Positions 47,213 to 59,450 of a stretch of 64,000 nucleotides of DNA are shown one piece after another. Every line of letters begins with the position of its first letter. Position 1 is the first letter of the stretch. The stretch comes from Diphasiastrum complanatum. Taxonomy: Eukaryota > Streptophyta > Lycopodiopsida > Lycopodiales > Lycopodiaceae. Below the pieces are notes generated by a model. That model was given only the letters and a program-made list of their open reading frames with translations. It was not told the DNA's origin and did not search any database. The DNA lies in NCBI GenBank assembly GCA_029204225.1, contig MU832102.1, positions 1 to 64,000 of the forward strand. Reading direction: 5' to 3'. Both the position numbers and the translations under genes were made by a program.

Positions 47213-49220
47213 CAAGTAGGACAGTCTACATTTTCTCGCAATAACTAAAAGCAACGCTTATTTTTGTAATGATCCTGTTTTCCAGCTTTGCAGCTGCAAT
47301 TTCTATAGGATGTACAAAAATTTGCACATAGAGTACTATGTGAACAAACAATCCCATCTCATCTTTTAATCATCTACAATGTTGGAAGAAGCATGCACAT
47401 TCTTTCATTTTAAGGTGTGGCAAGTGATGGAACCAGCATTTCTCTGCTCGTTCAGGTGCTATGCAAGTGAGCAGTGCCCTTGGCATGCTTTGCCTGTATC
47501 CAGGTGGGCATAATTGGAACTTGCTTCTCTAACTTCATGAATCCATTGTGATGCCCCAGGTAGATCTGCCCAGCGTTGAACTTATGTTTCGTAGTAACTG
47601 CCTTGAATTGGGAACCAAATTTCTTGATGAAGGCTTTGTGGCTGATGTGATTTGATGGATCTTGTTTCTTGCCTGTAGTTATCAATATATAAAAAAGTGG
47701 AGACTAGTAATCTTCAGTGAGTTTTTTCTTAAATGTATTTATTTTCAAATTTTTTTACGGGCATTCTAAATGGTATGGTTGGCAGGTTTTGAAAGAACTT
47801 TCTAATACAGGTTGGTCTGTAATTTCGAGGAAAATTTGACTACATACCCATCAGCAAACATTTAGATCATTTGGACATCAGTTGATTTCGTCTAAGAGTG
47901 CTTGATTGAAAGTTGAAGGATGTTTTGAAATCCACATGTAGGGAGTAAATTGGGTTTTGTATAAGTTTGTTGAGGATCTGCATGGAATTTAGTAGAATAA
48001 ATTTGAACATCTTGAAATAGTGCATGTTCACAAAGTAGAAAAGGTTTGGCTTTGTTCAGAACGAGTAAATATGCATTTATAGTTGTGCCTTAAATGTATG
48101 TACTAGGCCTATCCTCTTCTTCTGTTAGGCAGAAAGTCTACATAAATTTAACGTTCTCCCAAAAAGATTGAAATTTATTAAAGACTACGTCCACAGCAAA
48201 AGTATCCGAAGTCAGATTCTTGTCAATAATTTGTTGAAACCTCAAAAATTAAGTATGGAACTATCAAAACTCTAAAACTGCAAAAAATTGAACTAGCTTA
48301 TTGAGCTTAGAAAGTCTACAAAATGAAGAGAACTAGACTCTAGCTAGGTAAGTTCCCTGAAATAGGTGGCTAGCTAGCCAGACTTCACGGATGTTATGAT
48401 TTTTGACTGTGCTATTCAAAAAGTCTCAGTGGGAGGATGTCCCGTATTGAAATTTTCTGCATTTGAATTTTTTTGAATCTAAAAAATTAATGTCTTTGCT
48501 CAACAACAGTAAGGTGAAAGGTAATCACATAGAACAGCATGTACTATGTACTGTGCCAAACCTTACAAAACTTGAGTTCTAAAATTACAAACATTGTGGC
48601 CATTTCAAATAAATATTAACTGAAAATTTGTTTCACCAAATTTAAATCTGTTTTTCTCTTTACATCTATCTACAGAAACACTAATCAAAGAGTATGCACT
48701 TTGCTTGAATTTTATCCATCTTGACTCAGAGACCCTGGAACATCCTAGCATGAGTTGTAAGACACTTTCTTTTGCTCAGTTGCATCTATTGCCACGTGTT
48801 ATCTTTCCTGATTGGTAAGCTCTCTTTCCACTAAAGTATTTGACCATGCTGATTCATATGTAGTCGGTTTGTTTATAAGTTATAACATACACCCTTGTAT
48901 ACTGAGATTACTCATTTTCTGTGTAAGGAGCAGTCAGACTGCAGTTAGCTGTGATTGGTAAATCCCATGCCATTCCTAATATACCCTTTATATGATTCTT
49001 TGGAGCAACTTTTGTGTAGTTAAGAAAATTCTCATGTCTAAAAGAAAGGTGTTATCCAGTTTGATTCCCTACATGCCTTTCAAGTTCCCATGTATTGAAG
49101 TCTTTTCTCCCCGATGCTAGCTGTAGCCAGTCTTGTCTCTATGTCATTACTTGTACAACCGTTATAAATTTAGGACACTCCTGAGCTCCATGTGAGGTGT
49201 CGTCCCTCTGGATGCAGCCA

Positions 49221-49341
49221 ACTTGAATATTTGTGTCTTTATACTGGCTTAATTGTCAACTCCGCTGTTACAATTCTAGTGTCAAAAGTTACTTGAATAT
49301 TTGTGTCTTTATACTGGCTTAATTGTCAACTCCGCTGTTAC
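49221..49341. repeat. 70-bp tandem duplication
   Basis: ACTTGAATATTTGTGTC through CTCCGCTGTTAC (51 bp) at 49221-49271 is repeated exactly at 49291-49341. Confidence 0.95.
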
Positions 49342-49404
49342 CATTGTTCAGAGTTGGTTTCAATACTATCTTAATAGACATTTCACTATATGTTTTTGGC
49401 AGTA

Positions 49405-49446
49405 AAACCTGTACTTATTAACTTGCAAGTTAATAAGTACGGGTTT
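49405..49446. repeat. 42-bp palindrome with perfect 30-bp core
   Basis: Arm GTACTTATTAACTTG (49411-49425) is followed without spacer by its exact reverse complement (49426-49440). AAACC and GGTTT extend it, with one mismatched pair at 49410/49441. Confidence 0.95.
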
Positions 49447-52282
49447 GTGCACTGTAGAAAAGGGTTATGCATGCATATACTTCATTTATCAAGAGACAAC
49501 AACAAAGTAACCAACAATGAAAACAAAGTAACCTTTGCTTTGCATGCTATTATTATCATTCACTTCTCATTCTGTTATACATTGCCATCATGTAATCTTC
49601 AGAACCAGTCATTAAGATGAAAGTCAACATGAGTTTTGAGAATGTCAAGATATAATTAGGGTACGGAACACCTATACATGGAATGCATCACTTGCTTCAA
49701 ATTTGAATGCTGACAGGCTGGAGAGGATTACAATGAGGAGATGATGAGAGGTTATAGGGTGAAAATATGGGCAAGTCATTTGGTGCTGATCCAAGCACAT
49801 GCTTATTGTCATTCGGTTGAACACTTATACTTTGGAATATGATTAGCGAAAGATGCTTAATGAAGCATTCTCAAAATATGAAATCAAATGATATGTTTTT
49901 TGTGGTGGTTTTACTTTGCAAGATTATATGTTTGCATTTTCCAATAAACAACTTGAAGTCTTTATTAACTTGCTAGTTGTATCAAACTTGTTTTGTAGAT
50001 CTACAAATTGAAAGGTAAGGTAGTTATTATCTTTGTACACCGTGGTGTGCGTGCAATAGTTCTATGGAAGGAAGCTAAAATTAATGGCTTGAAGTACACT
50101 TGTTAGCCCATCTATGAAGAGAAGCATGAGTGTTCATGATATTTAGGGAGGATCTATTCAACTCATAATCAACATGGTGCTACAAAAGTAGATCAACCTT
50201 GGATAAGACATTTCAAGACAAGTTATTGAAATTTGTAGGGAGAAAGTTAGACAAGAGAAAATGTGAAGTTAGCCTATTTTTGATTCGTCGACATCATATT
50301 TGGTTTTTGCTCAATGCATGTCACAATTGTCAAGAGAGACTCTCAAAACATATTTTTTTTAATATGATTGAGCATATAAGATAAAATCATGGGTCATTAT
50401 GATAGTATTTAATTTTTACAAAACTAGATTTTACAAATCTTATATTTTTATAAATTTTAATTTTTCTTGAGATTTGACATAAAAGAGAAAATCATGAGAT
50501 ATAATGATAGTACATGTTTTTATTAAACAACTAATTTGACAAATCTTTTGAGATGTTATCACACAATATTATATCAAATCGATGATGTCATGGAAATCTA
50601 GATTTGTTAAATATCTAGGTGTCATAGATATGATTTGTTGATTTCATGACATAATTATATGGTCAAAGTGAAAACATATTGTTTGTCATGTGACCTTCTA
50701 AATGGTGGTTGCATAGGGTCATTTAGATTCATGATCAATAACATTTATGATATATTGAAGACCTTAGTGATATGTGACCTATATGATATTTTTTCTAGTT
50801 GTTGGTGTGTGACCTATATAACCTTATATTAAGTCATACTAATAAATTAATCTACTGAGATAGTCGTATGAATGAGAATGGACCTAGACTTTTCTCATAC
50901 GATTGTGAGCGAATCCAAGTGTCAATTGCATAGCTAAATGAGTGGAATTGAACGAGGAACATCATCTTACATACAAAGCGACCATAGATAGAAAGGGCGA
51001 ATGCATATTTCAAGGGAGACCAATATGATTTCACAACCATCTTAATTACTCGCCCTTGAATCACACTCAAATAACTAGAGCCAAACGATTAAGGACCTTG
51101 AAGAGACTAATTGCAGAGAGCGGGGTGGAACACCCATGCAACATACCGGTACCTTTGATAATGAGAATATCTTTCTAGCTCATTATGAGAATGCCAACAA
51201 TGATAGAATTGTGACCATAGGAACCATCCACGTAATTGTGACCATGTAATGACACACATAATTGTCGAAGCTGAACTCCCAAACTATTTTGCAAGATTGC
51301 ACCTGACCTTGTCATATTGAAATGAAGAGTTACTCTGAATATAGACATCGAGACGTCTAACGTTAATCAGTATGAACCTCATTTTGATTGCTCGTCATGA
51401 GATACCATGGCACACCAGGCCAATCCAAAGAAATTTATCACTAACTAACTCGAGCCCAGTATCAATTAATCAAATGAGTGATTGAGTGGGTAATCAATCA
51501 ATTGAGTATATGACTAATTGTTTGATTTTGATCATTCCATCTTGAAAGAAAGACCGAGTGAGATCGTCACTCATCTTGGACAACAGTTCAAACTTAAATC
51601 TTGGAACATTGAATGCTATGTGGTCTTTAAATTAGTTGAGATAGGCCTGCACGCACTATCTACTGACGTCTAACATTTGTCAATATGGACCTCATTTTGA
51701 TTGCTCGTCATGTGTTGCCCCACCCAAGCAATTTTTTTGATAACAATGTTACTAGAATATTAGATTTTCAATAAGCATAACTAGAATATACATAGATCAG
51801 ATGTTGGCATGTCTTTAACAAATTTTATTGTATTTGTTCAATACATACGATCTCATAATGATTACTTATGATGTGGTATAGAGTAGTTGGCTACAATGTG
51901 TATATGTCATCAAAGATGTCATCATCATCAGATAGCGATTCATCTCATGAGCGATAGGATGAGTGCCACGATACTTTGAAGTTAATCTCTCACTCGCTTC
52001 TAAAAGAAAAAATACAAATAGAATGATTATATGAAGTTAATCTCTCACCTGCTTCTAAAAGGAAGAATCCACAAAGATCTTTACTACCAAAAATGATTCA
52101 TTCTCGTCCAATGTCAAGAATTTTGAAAGTATATTTACCTTGTCTAAATCACAAAAAAATGGACACACAAATAATGAGTTTAAATCTAATCACCCCTAAT
52201 ATAGTGAAATCCATTGGAGTAACTTGCATTCAAATTTGAAATCTTGATTTTCATATCCAATCACCCATAATAGACTCATTCA

Positions 52283-52416
<134 letters not shown>

Positions 52417-52639
52417 ATACATCTAACATTTTCAATTTTTGCAGAAGCAGGAACATAATTTGGTTTCAAGGAAAAGATTTGCAAGAGAGATCGAGAATAT
52501 TATTGATAGGATAAATCACATGAATATTGATTTTGGATCATCATTGGCCTTAGATGATGCTTATTGATGATGACCCCTTGCATGATATAATTAGTTCATC
52601 AATGCCTTGTGATTCAATCCATGTCTCCAAATTTCCAGA

Positions 52640-54028
52640 ACGTTCTTACCACCCAACCACACCTATCCTAGACGTTGCACATGAGTCCTCCACGGTACTC
52701 CATGTGGATTCCACAAACTTGGCCACCCCAAGAATTTGACAGGAATCTGTTTGAAACTCTACCCTATGTCCTAAATTTGTAGTTCGACCAAACGATAATA
52801 GATTTGTTGTCAGGTTCGGGACATACAATACATTTGATATGAGCTTTGACAGTCCATTCTAAAAATTCAGTCTAACAATACCTTCACCTTTGATTCTATG
52901 TGAGATATTGTCTCCAAGGTGAACAAACTTCTTGCCACTATAGGCTAAATAGTCAATAGACCATTCTTGATGGCTGATCATGTGTTGTGTTGCCCCAAAC
53001 CATGAAGAAATTTGGAATGAAAGTAGTACAAACCAAAATTGAATTTGATAGTGTCGATACCATCAATACTATGAGTACTATTATCTCCCAATGAAATATA
53101 CTCATGAAACCAATTTCGTTGGCTTGTCATGTGTTGAGTAGCACCTGAATCCAAATACCAAGAATCGACATTTTGTCGGTCTTCATTTGCCATAGATACT
53201 GCTTCATCAGCTTCTTTGTCAAATTCTTTTGAACCTTCTGCTGCATTAGCATATTGTTGCTATTTTTTCAATTTGAGAATTTGTCTATCCTCCAACAAAT
53301 GTCTGGTTCGTTTGCAATATCTACAAAATGGCTTTGATTTCAACGAAGCTGAATTCGAATTTGTGTTTTGTTTTGAATTCGAATTATTATTTGACTTTTG
53401 TACTTTCTTGGACTCCTTATTGAATTTCTTTGAATAAAGAGCTTCTGATTTTGGTGTCGAATGAGAGAATGAAGATGCATTTCTCTGGATCTCTTCCTAT
53501 AGTAGCATAGATGAAACTTGTGCTAATGTAAGACCTTGCTAAGTAGAAATAATGATTACCCAATTTTTGTAGGTGTTAGGAAGGCTTGACAGGAGAATTA
53601 TGAGGACATCTGCATCATAGATTTCTTTGCCACTTGTAGACGTCTACTTTAGAAGATTTTTGAAGTTGTTCAAGTGATTCATAATCGAATCTGTATTAGC
53701 CATTTTGAATGGTAAAACCTTTTTTATCAGATGAAGTTTGGTAGTCACATTTCTAATGTCATAGAGAGTGCTCAGAATATTTCAAACTCTCAGCAAAGTT
53801 CGAGTGCTTCAAATATGATTGATATGATTATCTCTGATGTTTCTCATCCTTTTGCTTCCATTTAGTAATGGCCACCGGATCTACAATAGTCTTAACCTCA
53901 GTACCTTCGACAACTTTCCAAAGCTCTTTTGCTTGTAGGATCACTCTCATTTTGAATTTCCATAAGTGATAGTTGTCTCCATTCAACTTTTCGATAGAAT
54001 TCGAAGATGACACATCCATAGTAGACAC
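52640..54028 (-). pseudogene. Ty1/copia gag-protease (minus strand)
   Basis: Read from 54028 down: MSTMDVSSSNSIEKLNGDN then YHLWKFKMRVILQAKELWKV (gag start, same family as 15957 and 23061); near 53340 FCRYCKRTRHLLEDR, a knuckle whose last Cys is replaced; 53193-52978 SWYLDSGATQHMTSQRNW, an intact protease active site; 52828-52646 YVPNLTTNLLSFGRTTN, the run-in to the pre-integrase domain. Frameshifts separate the parts. It ends near 52640, so integrase, RT and RNase H are absent. Confidence 0.75.
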
Positions 54029-54689
54029 TCATATTGAAAATATGACAATAAAGTTGAAAACTTTGAACTAGTTACCAAAGCTTATGATCTAGCTGGTACT
54101 ATGGTGGAAAAAAATAAGATGCATATGAGTCGCATAACTATTCAACAATGATAGTTCAATTGTAGGAAGAACAATAGTTGATGTATCAACAAATCTATTT
54201 CGATATTATTATAAGCACAACTTATTATCCTTCAAAAATGTTGAATGAATAATAGAGAAAGATCGCTTCCTTGCCAATTATCAAAACTCAGATCATAACA
54301 ATAAGAACAACAGAAACAGTAAAACAAGACAAGTCATTTGTCAAATTGTCGAATGTAGTATGTTTTGTTGAATGATGAAAAGTGTGAAAGATTTCAACTA
54401 GTTCTGCTATTTTGGTCATATTTGTATATTTGGCAATTTAGGCCAATTTTTGTATTAGACTAAGAGTTTGACTTTTGTCTTTCTAACCAAAGATCAAACA
54501 GATATTTTGGATCTTAATGATGTGGAACTCTCAACATGGTATCAGAGCTTGTGGTTAGGTTATGAAGGAAGCATTCACATCTATCAATGATTTGGGAAAG
54601 ATATCAATGCTAGAGCATGCTAGATTGAATTCTACATCAAAATCGAGTTTCTTGCATATGTAGATTGGATCTTTTGTAGATGAAAAATC
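54029..54689 (+). other. Copia leader/LTR remnants with a plus-strand primer site
   Basis: TGGTATCAGAGC at 54538-54549 follows CTCAACA, so a plus-strand copia LTR ends near 54537. It points away from the minus-strand gag just to its left, so these are two elements. The leader is cut at 54690 by family B. Confidence 0.5.
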
Positions 54690-55391
54690 TGTGAAAGTAC
54701 TGTACTTTAGGACCATAAATGGATCTACAAAAGATCCACAAGAGTGATTGGATGCTTGCTTAACAATCTATCAAAAAACTAGACACAAAAAAGTTGATCT
54801 AGATTGGCAATTTGACAAACAACAAGTATTAACAATCAAAAGCATTGATAAACATTGAAATCCGAGCCCACACATGTGTACTACAGGCTGTAGTACTGCC
54901 TTTAACCTAAGAAACAAGTAGAAATTGATTTGGTTTCATTTGGATCACAAAAACTCAATGTACATAGTGAACTAGCTTGAGATTGCCAATGAGCTCCAAA
55001 AATTTTCTATCTTCTCACTATGGAGAGAGGGAATACATAGCAAATTCGACTTCCTTCTTGAATTTAGGTGGATTTCCAGCATGTAATAAGGAAGTTAACT
55101 CACTCTCCTTGACCTAAAATGAAACCTTAGTCTATTTCCTAGAGTCATGCTTGGTAGATAGCTAGTTGGTCAAATTTTCACCTTAAATCTAGGATTTAGG
55201 TCCTATAAACTAGGAATCACTACCAAAATGACATGACCAACCCTATGGACTTGACCTAGCCTACATTAGGATGGGTTTCCCACGTGGCATCATGGCCTCA
55301 CATGTGTGGGGCCCACTTGTGTACACAATTTACACTATTCTACATGGATTTTGATCAAGCTAGATTTGCCAATTTTTGGCAATTCTTCACA
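54690..55391 (-). repeat. Family B LTR, full length
   Basis: 702 bp, TG..CA ends. Contains ACACATGTGT (54870), CCCACGTGG (55280) and CACATGTGTG (55299), recalling family A. Confidence 0.75.
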
Positions 55392-55409
55392 CTCCTCCTC
55401 AAATTTAGC
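55392..55409 (-). promoter_or_regulatory. Family B polypurine tract (minus)
   Basis: Minus strand reads AATTTGAGGAGGAG directly before TGTGAAGAATTG. Confidence 0.65.
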
Positions 55410-55601
55410 TTGATCTATTTACAACTCTCTTGATAGATCAATGAAAGCTTTTAGAAGTTTCTAAAAAATCCAGCTACAAAGAAGGAACTTTTGAGACTTC
55501 AATAGAGAATGATGTCCATGAAGGATCTTTCACCACCTCTTAGAGGATCCCTTACAAGATGTTCCATAAATGTGTCTATATACATGTAGCACACTTCAAA
55601 A

Positions 55602-56318
55602 CTAAACATCATGCCAAGCCATGGATTCCAAGGCATTTTGTGCACTTGAAAATACATCAATTAAAATATTAAGTGCATAAATAATGTTGCCAAAGACAAC
55701 TTGTCTTGCTTGATCCATATGATTGAGCCTAGATGGCTCCATCTTGATACTGAAGGTTCTTCTTGGAGTCCTCGAGTCTTGAGCTTGCTCCTCCACTTGA
55801 CTTGACTCCAAACCATCAATGAATTGAATAAGGTGTTGATTGAAAGGTGCTTCTTCAAGTTTACAAATCTTCCACTCTTGAAAGATCACATTTCCACCAT
55901 TGACAAATTCTTTGGCTGAAAACAAGTAGATTCTACAATCTCTACTTGAAGAGCAAAACACTACCATTATTCCTATCATTGAAATAGGATAATCTTTGGT
56001 CCTTACATTGGAATGATCATGCTCAAAGCATGTGGACCCAAAGATTTCCAATACAAATGATATTTCATCTTTTATGACACTATTCAAACCATTACAAAAA
56101 TAGTTATCCAATGAAATTGCTTTATCAACAATAAATGTAGATTTCAAAGCATCCCATTTCATTGTCTTGTCATACAAAGTAATAAACACCATGAATCTTA
56201 AAGGTAAGAAACAAGTCACCTCATGTCTACTAATACTTTCCAAAAAGTATTCAAAGATAGTAGACTCTCCAATGCTCACCACCCTTGCAAGATGCACACT
56301 TGAATGGACAATTTGCAT
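55602..56318 (-). pseudogene. Copia integrase C-terminus/spacer fragment (minus)
   Basis: A 247-codon minus frame (to 56345) holds VLEIFGSTCFEHDHSNVRTKD and later VNGGNVIFQEWKICKLEEAP, matching the copia pattern VFGCxCFVH ... SRDVxFxE between integrase and RT. The normal GYS..KGY middle is altered (VFCSSSRDCRIYLF). It agrees in strand with the family B LTRs. Catalytic domains are absent. Its start overlaps the plus-strand ORF. Confidence 0.55.
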
Positions 56319-56329
56319 GCAATTTGATG

Positions 56330-57762
56330 ACTCGGACATTGTCATTGAGGCTAGTGAGAGATTGAATTCTACAAATTATGCTATTTGGAAGGTTAGAATG
56401 GAGTCACTCTTAGTGCTCCAAGACCTTTATGAGTTCTTGATTGAAGATGAAGATGAACCTCTAGGTGCACATGAGTTAGCTAGATACAAGAAGAGATCTA
56501 GGCTTGCACTTCATTGTGTGAAGATGAATGTGAGCAATGATTTGTTGAGAGAAGTATCAGCTTGTACTAATGCTAAAGAGGCTTGGGAGTCTTTGAAATC
56601 AATCTATGAGTCTAGCAACACTTCTAGAGTTCTTATGCTTAGAAATCAATTTTTGCAAAGCATGAGGAGAAGTGAGGAGAGTGCACATGATTATGTACTC
56701 AGAATCAAGTCTCTAAATAGGGAGTTGGCTTCCATTGGAGATGAGATTCATGATGGAGAGCTTGTACAAATTGTCCTTAATGGTCTAGGAGATGACTTTG
56801 CAAATCTGGTCCAAAGTTTTGCCATCCAAGACACTTTGCCAACTATAGAAAAACTTCACAGTGTATTAGTGGCTGAAGAGTGTAGGATGCTCCATGCAAA
56901 ATCTAGGATGAGTTCCTTGTCTTTGCAGGATGGTGATGAGAAAGCCAATTTCTCAGTCAAGGGCAAAAAGAAGACCAATGGAAAGAAGAAGCATCCAAAG
57001 GAGGCCAAAGAAGAGGATGATGCATCAAGCTCAAAGGACAAGTCAAAGCAAAAATGCTTCTTTTGTGGAAGGAAGGGGCATTATGCATCTGAATGCTACA
57101 AGAGGCTAAGAGCACAAGTGGAGGAGGACAAACAAGGAAACCTTGCAAAGGAGGAGGAGGAGGATGAAGTAGATGTATTCTTGATGGCATCTACATCCTC
57201 ACCAACAAGCAATAGCAATTCAAGAGACAATTGGTGGATTGACAGTGGGGCTAGCTCCCACATGTCTTGTGAAAAGGACTTTTTCTCAACCTTACACTCA
57301 TTCAATGATGCTAAAAAGTTTGTCTTTACTGCAAATGATGAAGAGTGTAGGATAGATGGTGTTGGCACCATCTCTTTGTGTCTAGAATCCTCAAAATGCA
57401 TGGATCTAGAAAATGTCCTTTATGTACCATCAATCACCAAGAATATGCTTAGTGTTGGTCTACTCTTAGAAAGTGGCTTGGATGTCCACTTTAAGCATGG
57501 TGTTTGCTTCATCTTGAAGAATGATGTTTGCATTGCAAAGGGATTTAAACATGGAAGATTGTTTAAGTTGGAAGCTAGTGTTGCTTTTAAAAGAATGAGC
57601 TTGGCAAAGGAGGAGATCACTCAAGAGGAGATCTTGGAAAAGTGTGATCTTTCTTGCATTGAGGAGGAGCATCAAAAGGAGGAAGATCTTGAGGATCAGC
57701 CTCAAAGCATGAGAGTTCCAACAGATCCCATCTTACTAGTGACTTCTACAAACAAGAAATAG
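56330..57762 (+). CDS. Ty1/copia gag-protease polyprotein, intact ORF
   Basis: The open frame runs 56167-57762 (531 codons); recognisable gag begins about 56330. In order: ERLNSTNYAIWKVRMESLL (gag N-terminus), EAWESLKSIYESSN and ELVQIVLNGLGDDFANLV (UBN2-type gag), a Lys-rich stretch, CFFCGRKGHYASEC (perfect zinc knuckle, about 57058), then WWIDSGASSHMSCEKDFFST, an intact aspartic protease active site, and LENVLYVPSITKNMLSVGLL. It ends in an acidic tail before pre-integrase. No stop or shift, unlike every other TE frame here. It is opposite to its LTRs, so it would need a promoter other than its own LTR. Confidence 0.8.
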
Positions 57763-58100
57763 ATTTGATTGACTTGAAACTCACAAAGGTCTCACACTTG
57801 CAGTGTTTCACTCAAATTTGATTTCTAATCCAACAAATGGACTTATAATCACAGGTCTATCGCTCCCTCACAAAGCTGGAATGAAGATTAGATGAAGTGA
57901 AAACTACTTTCAAACAAATCTTGCCAAGAAATGGATTTGATTGTCTCTAGAAACACTAAGGTCTCTTTCTTGTAGTTTTTCACTCAAATTAGATTTCTAA
58001 TCCAACAAATGGACTTATAATCTCAGTTCCAGCACTCCCTCACAAAGTTGGAATGAAGATAAGATGATGTGAAATCTACTTACAATCAAATCTTGCAAAA
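57756..58100. repeat. 172-bp tandem duplication at the end of the gag-PR ORF
   Basis: 57756-57927 and 57928-58100 align with scattered substitutions (TTTCACTCAAATT, TTTCTAATCCAACAAATGG, CTCCCTCACAAAG). The first unit includes the ORF stop codon at 57760. Confidence 0.85.
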
Positions 58101-58535
58101 TTTGGCTATTTTTGGACAAAAAAAATGACTTAATCTCTTCCTTCCTTCTTGGTGTACTTTCAAGACCTGTTTTTAACCTTAATAGGACTTGAACTCAGCC
58201 TAGATTAATTAGATTTCATGAAACAAATTCAAATCTAATCAATGGCAAATGATCTTGGTAGATTATTGTAGGATCTCCACCAAAAATTACACCAATAGCT
58301 CACAAATTGAATTTTTTTGGATCAAATGAATACCATGCATTAAATGCAGGTTCAGAGGTGCCCACACATGTGGACAGTATGGATTTGGACCCCTACGAAG
58401 TTTGGTATCAAATCTCCTCACCAAAATCAAGATTCTAGCTTGCCCTCTCAAGACTAGTTTTTAGCACCAAAACTTGCTAAAAATGGATTTGCATTAGATC
58501 AATGGCTTATGCTCTTGTACTTGGATCTGATACCA
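58101..58535 (-). other. Family B leader with primer site
   Basis: Non-coding; on the minus strand it begins with TGGTATCAGATCC (58523-58535). It holds a CACACATGTG palindrome at 58363-58372. Confidence 0.6.
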
Positions 58536-58831
58536 TGTGAAAGTACTGTACTTTAGGACCATAAATGGATCTACAAAAGATCCACAAGAGTGATTGGATG
58601 CTTGCTTAACAATCTATCCACCTTAAATCTAGGATTTAGGTCCTATAAACTAGGAATCACTACCAAAATGACATGACCAACCCTATGGACTTGACCTAGC
58701 CTACATTAGGATGGGTTTCCCACGTGGCATCATGGCCTCACATGTGTGGGGCCCACTTGTGTACACAATTTACACTATTCTACATGGATTTTGATCAAGC
58801 TAGATTTGCCAATTTTTGGCAATTCTTCACA
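58536..58831 (-). repeat. Family B LTR with internal 406-bp deletion
   Basis: 58536-58618 equals 54690-54772, and about 58621-58831 equals 55181-55391. The join reads ATCTATC|CACCTTAAA, sharing a single C. Confidence 0.8.
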
Positions 58832-59450
58832 AACTCAAAATAGGTTTATAATCTTGATCAATTCTAATTTCACACATTACATTGTCGAATCACCTGCCAA
58901 CAAAAATGTAGTTGATTGCAAATGGTTGTTCAAAATCAAGTACAAGGAAGATGGAAGTATCGATTTTAAGAAAGGCTCAACTTTTCGCCAGAGGCTTCTC
59001 TCAGATACACAACGTTGACTACACTAAGATTTTTAGTCAAGTAGTTAAACGTTCTTCTATTCGACTTCTGCTGTCATTTGCAGCTGCAACAGATTTGAAA
59101 ATACATCAAATGGTTGTACATACAACATATCTTAATGGAGTTATCGAAGAGGACATTTACATGGTGCAACCCGAAGGACACAATATCGAAGGTAAACACA
59201 ATCATGTGTGTAAACTCCATAAAGCACTTTATAGCTTGAAGCAATCTGCTCGAGCATGGTTTCAAAGGATTAATACTTTTGTTATCAATCACAACTATTA
59301 ACCAAGCACTTCAGATTTGAATGTCTACTACATGTCAATGCAACATTCCATTATCATTATCACTTTGTACGTGGACGACACATTGCTTTTCAGCAACAAT
59401 ATCAATTTGATAAAAGAAGCTAAGACAATGCTATCTTTCGAATTCGACAT

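Larger units (their letters stand above)
54690..58831 (-). mobile_element. LTR retroelement family B (LTRs minus, long gag-PR ORF plus)
   Basis: Terminal repeats at 54690-55391 (702 bp) and 58536-58831 (296 bp) are identical wherever they overlap as far as I can see; the shorter lacks about 406 bp inside. On the minus strand the element starts at 58831 with TGTGAAGAATTGCC, a primer site TGGTATCAGATCC follows the repeat at 58535, and GAGGAGGAG precedes the other repeat at 55392. So the element reads on the minus strand, yet the gag-protease ORF at 56.3-57.8 kb reads on the plus strand. Flanking 5-mers are AAATC and AACTC, not a clean target duplication. The identical LTRs imply a recent event. 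Confidence 0.75.
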
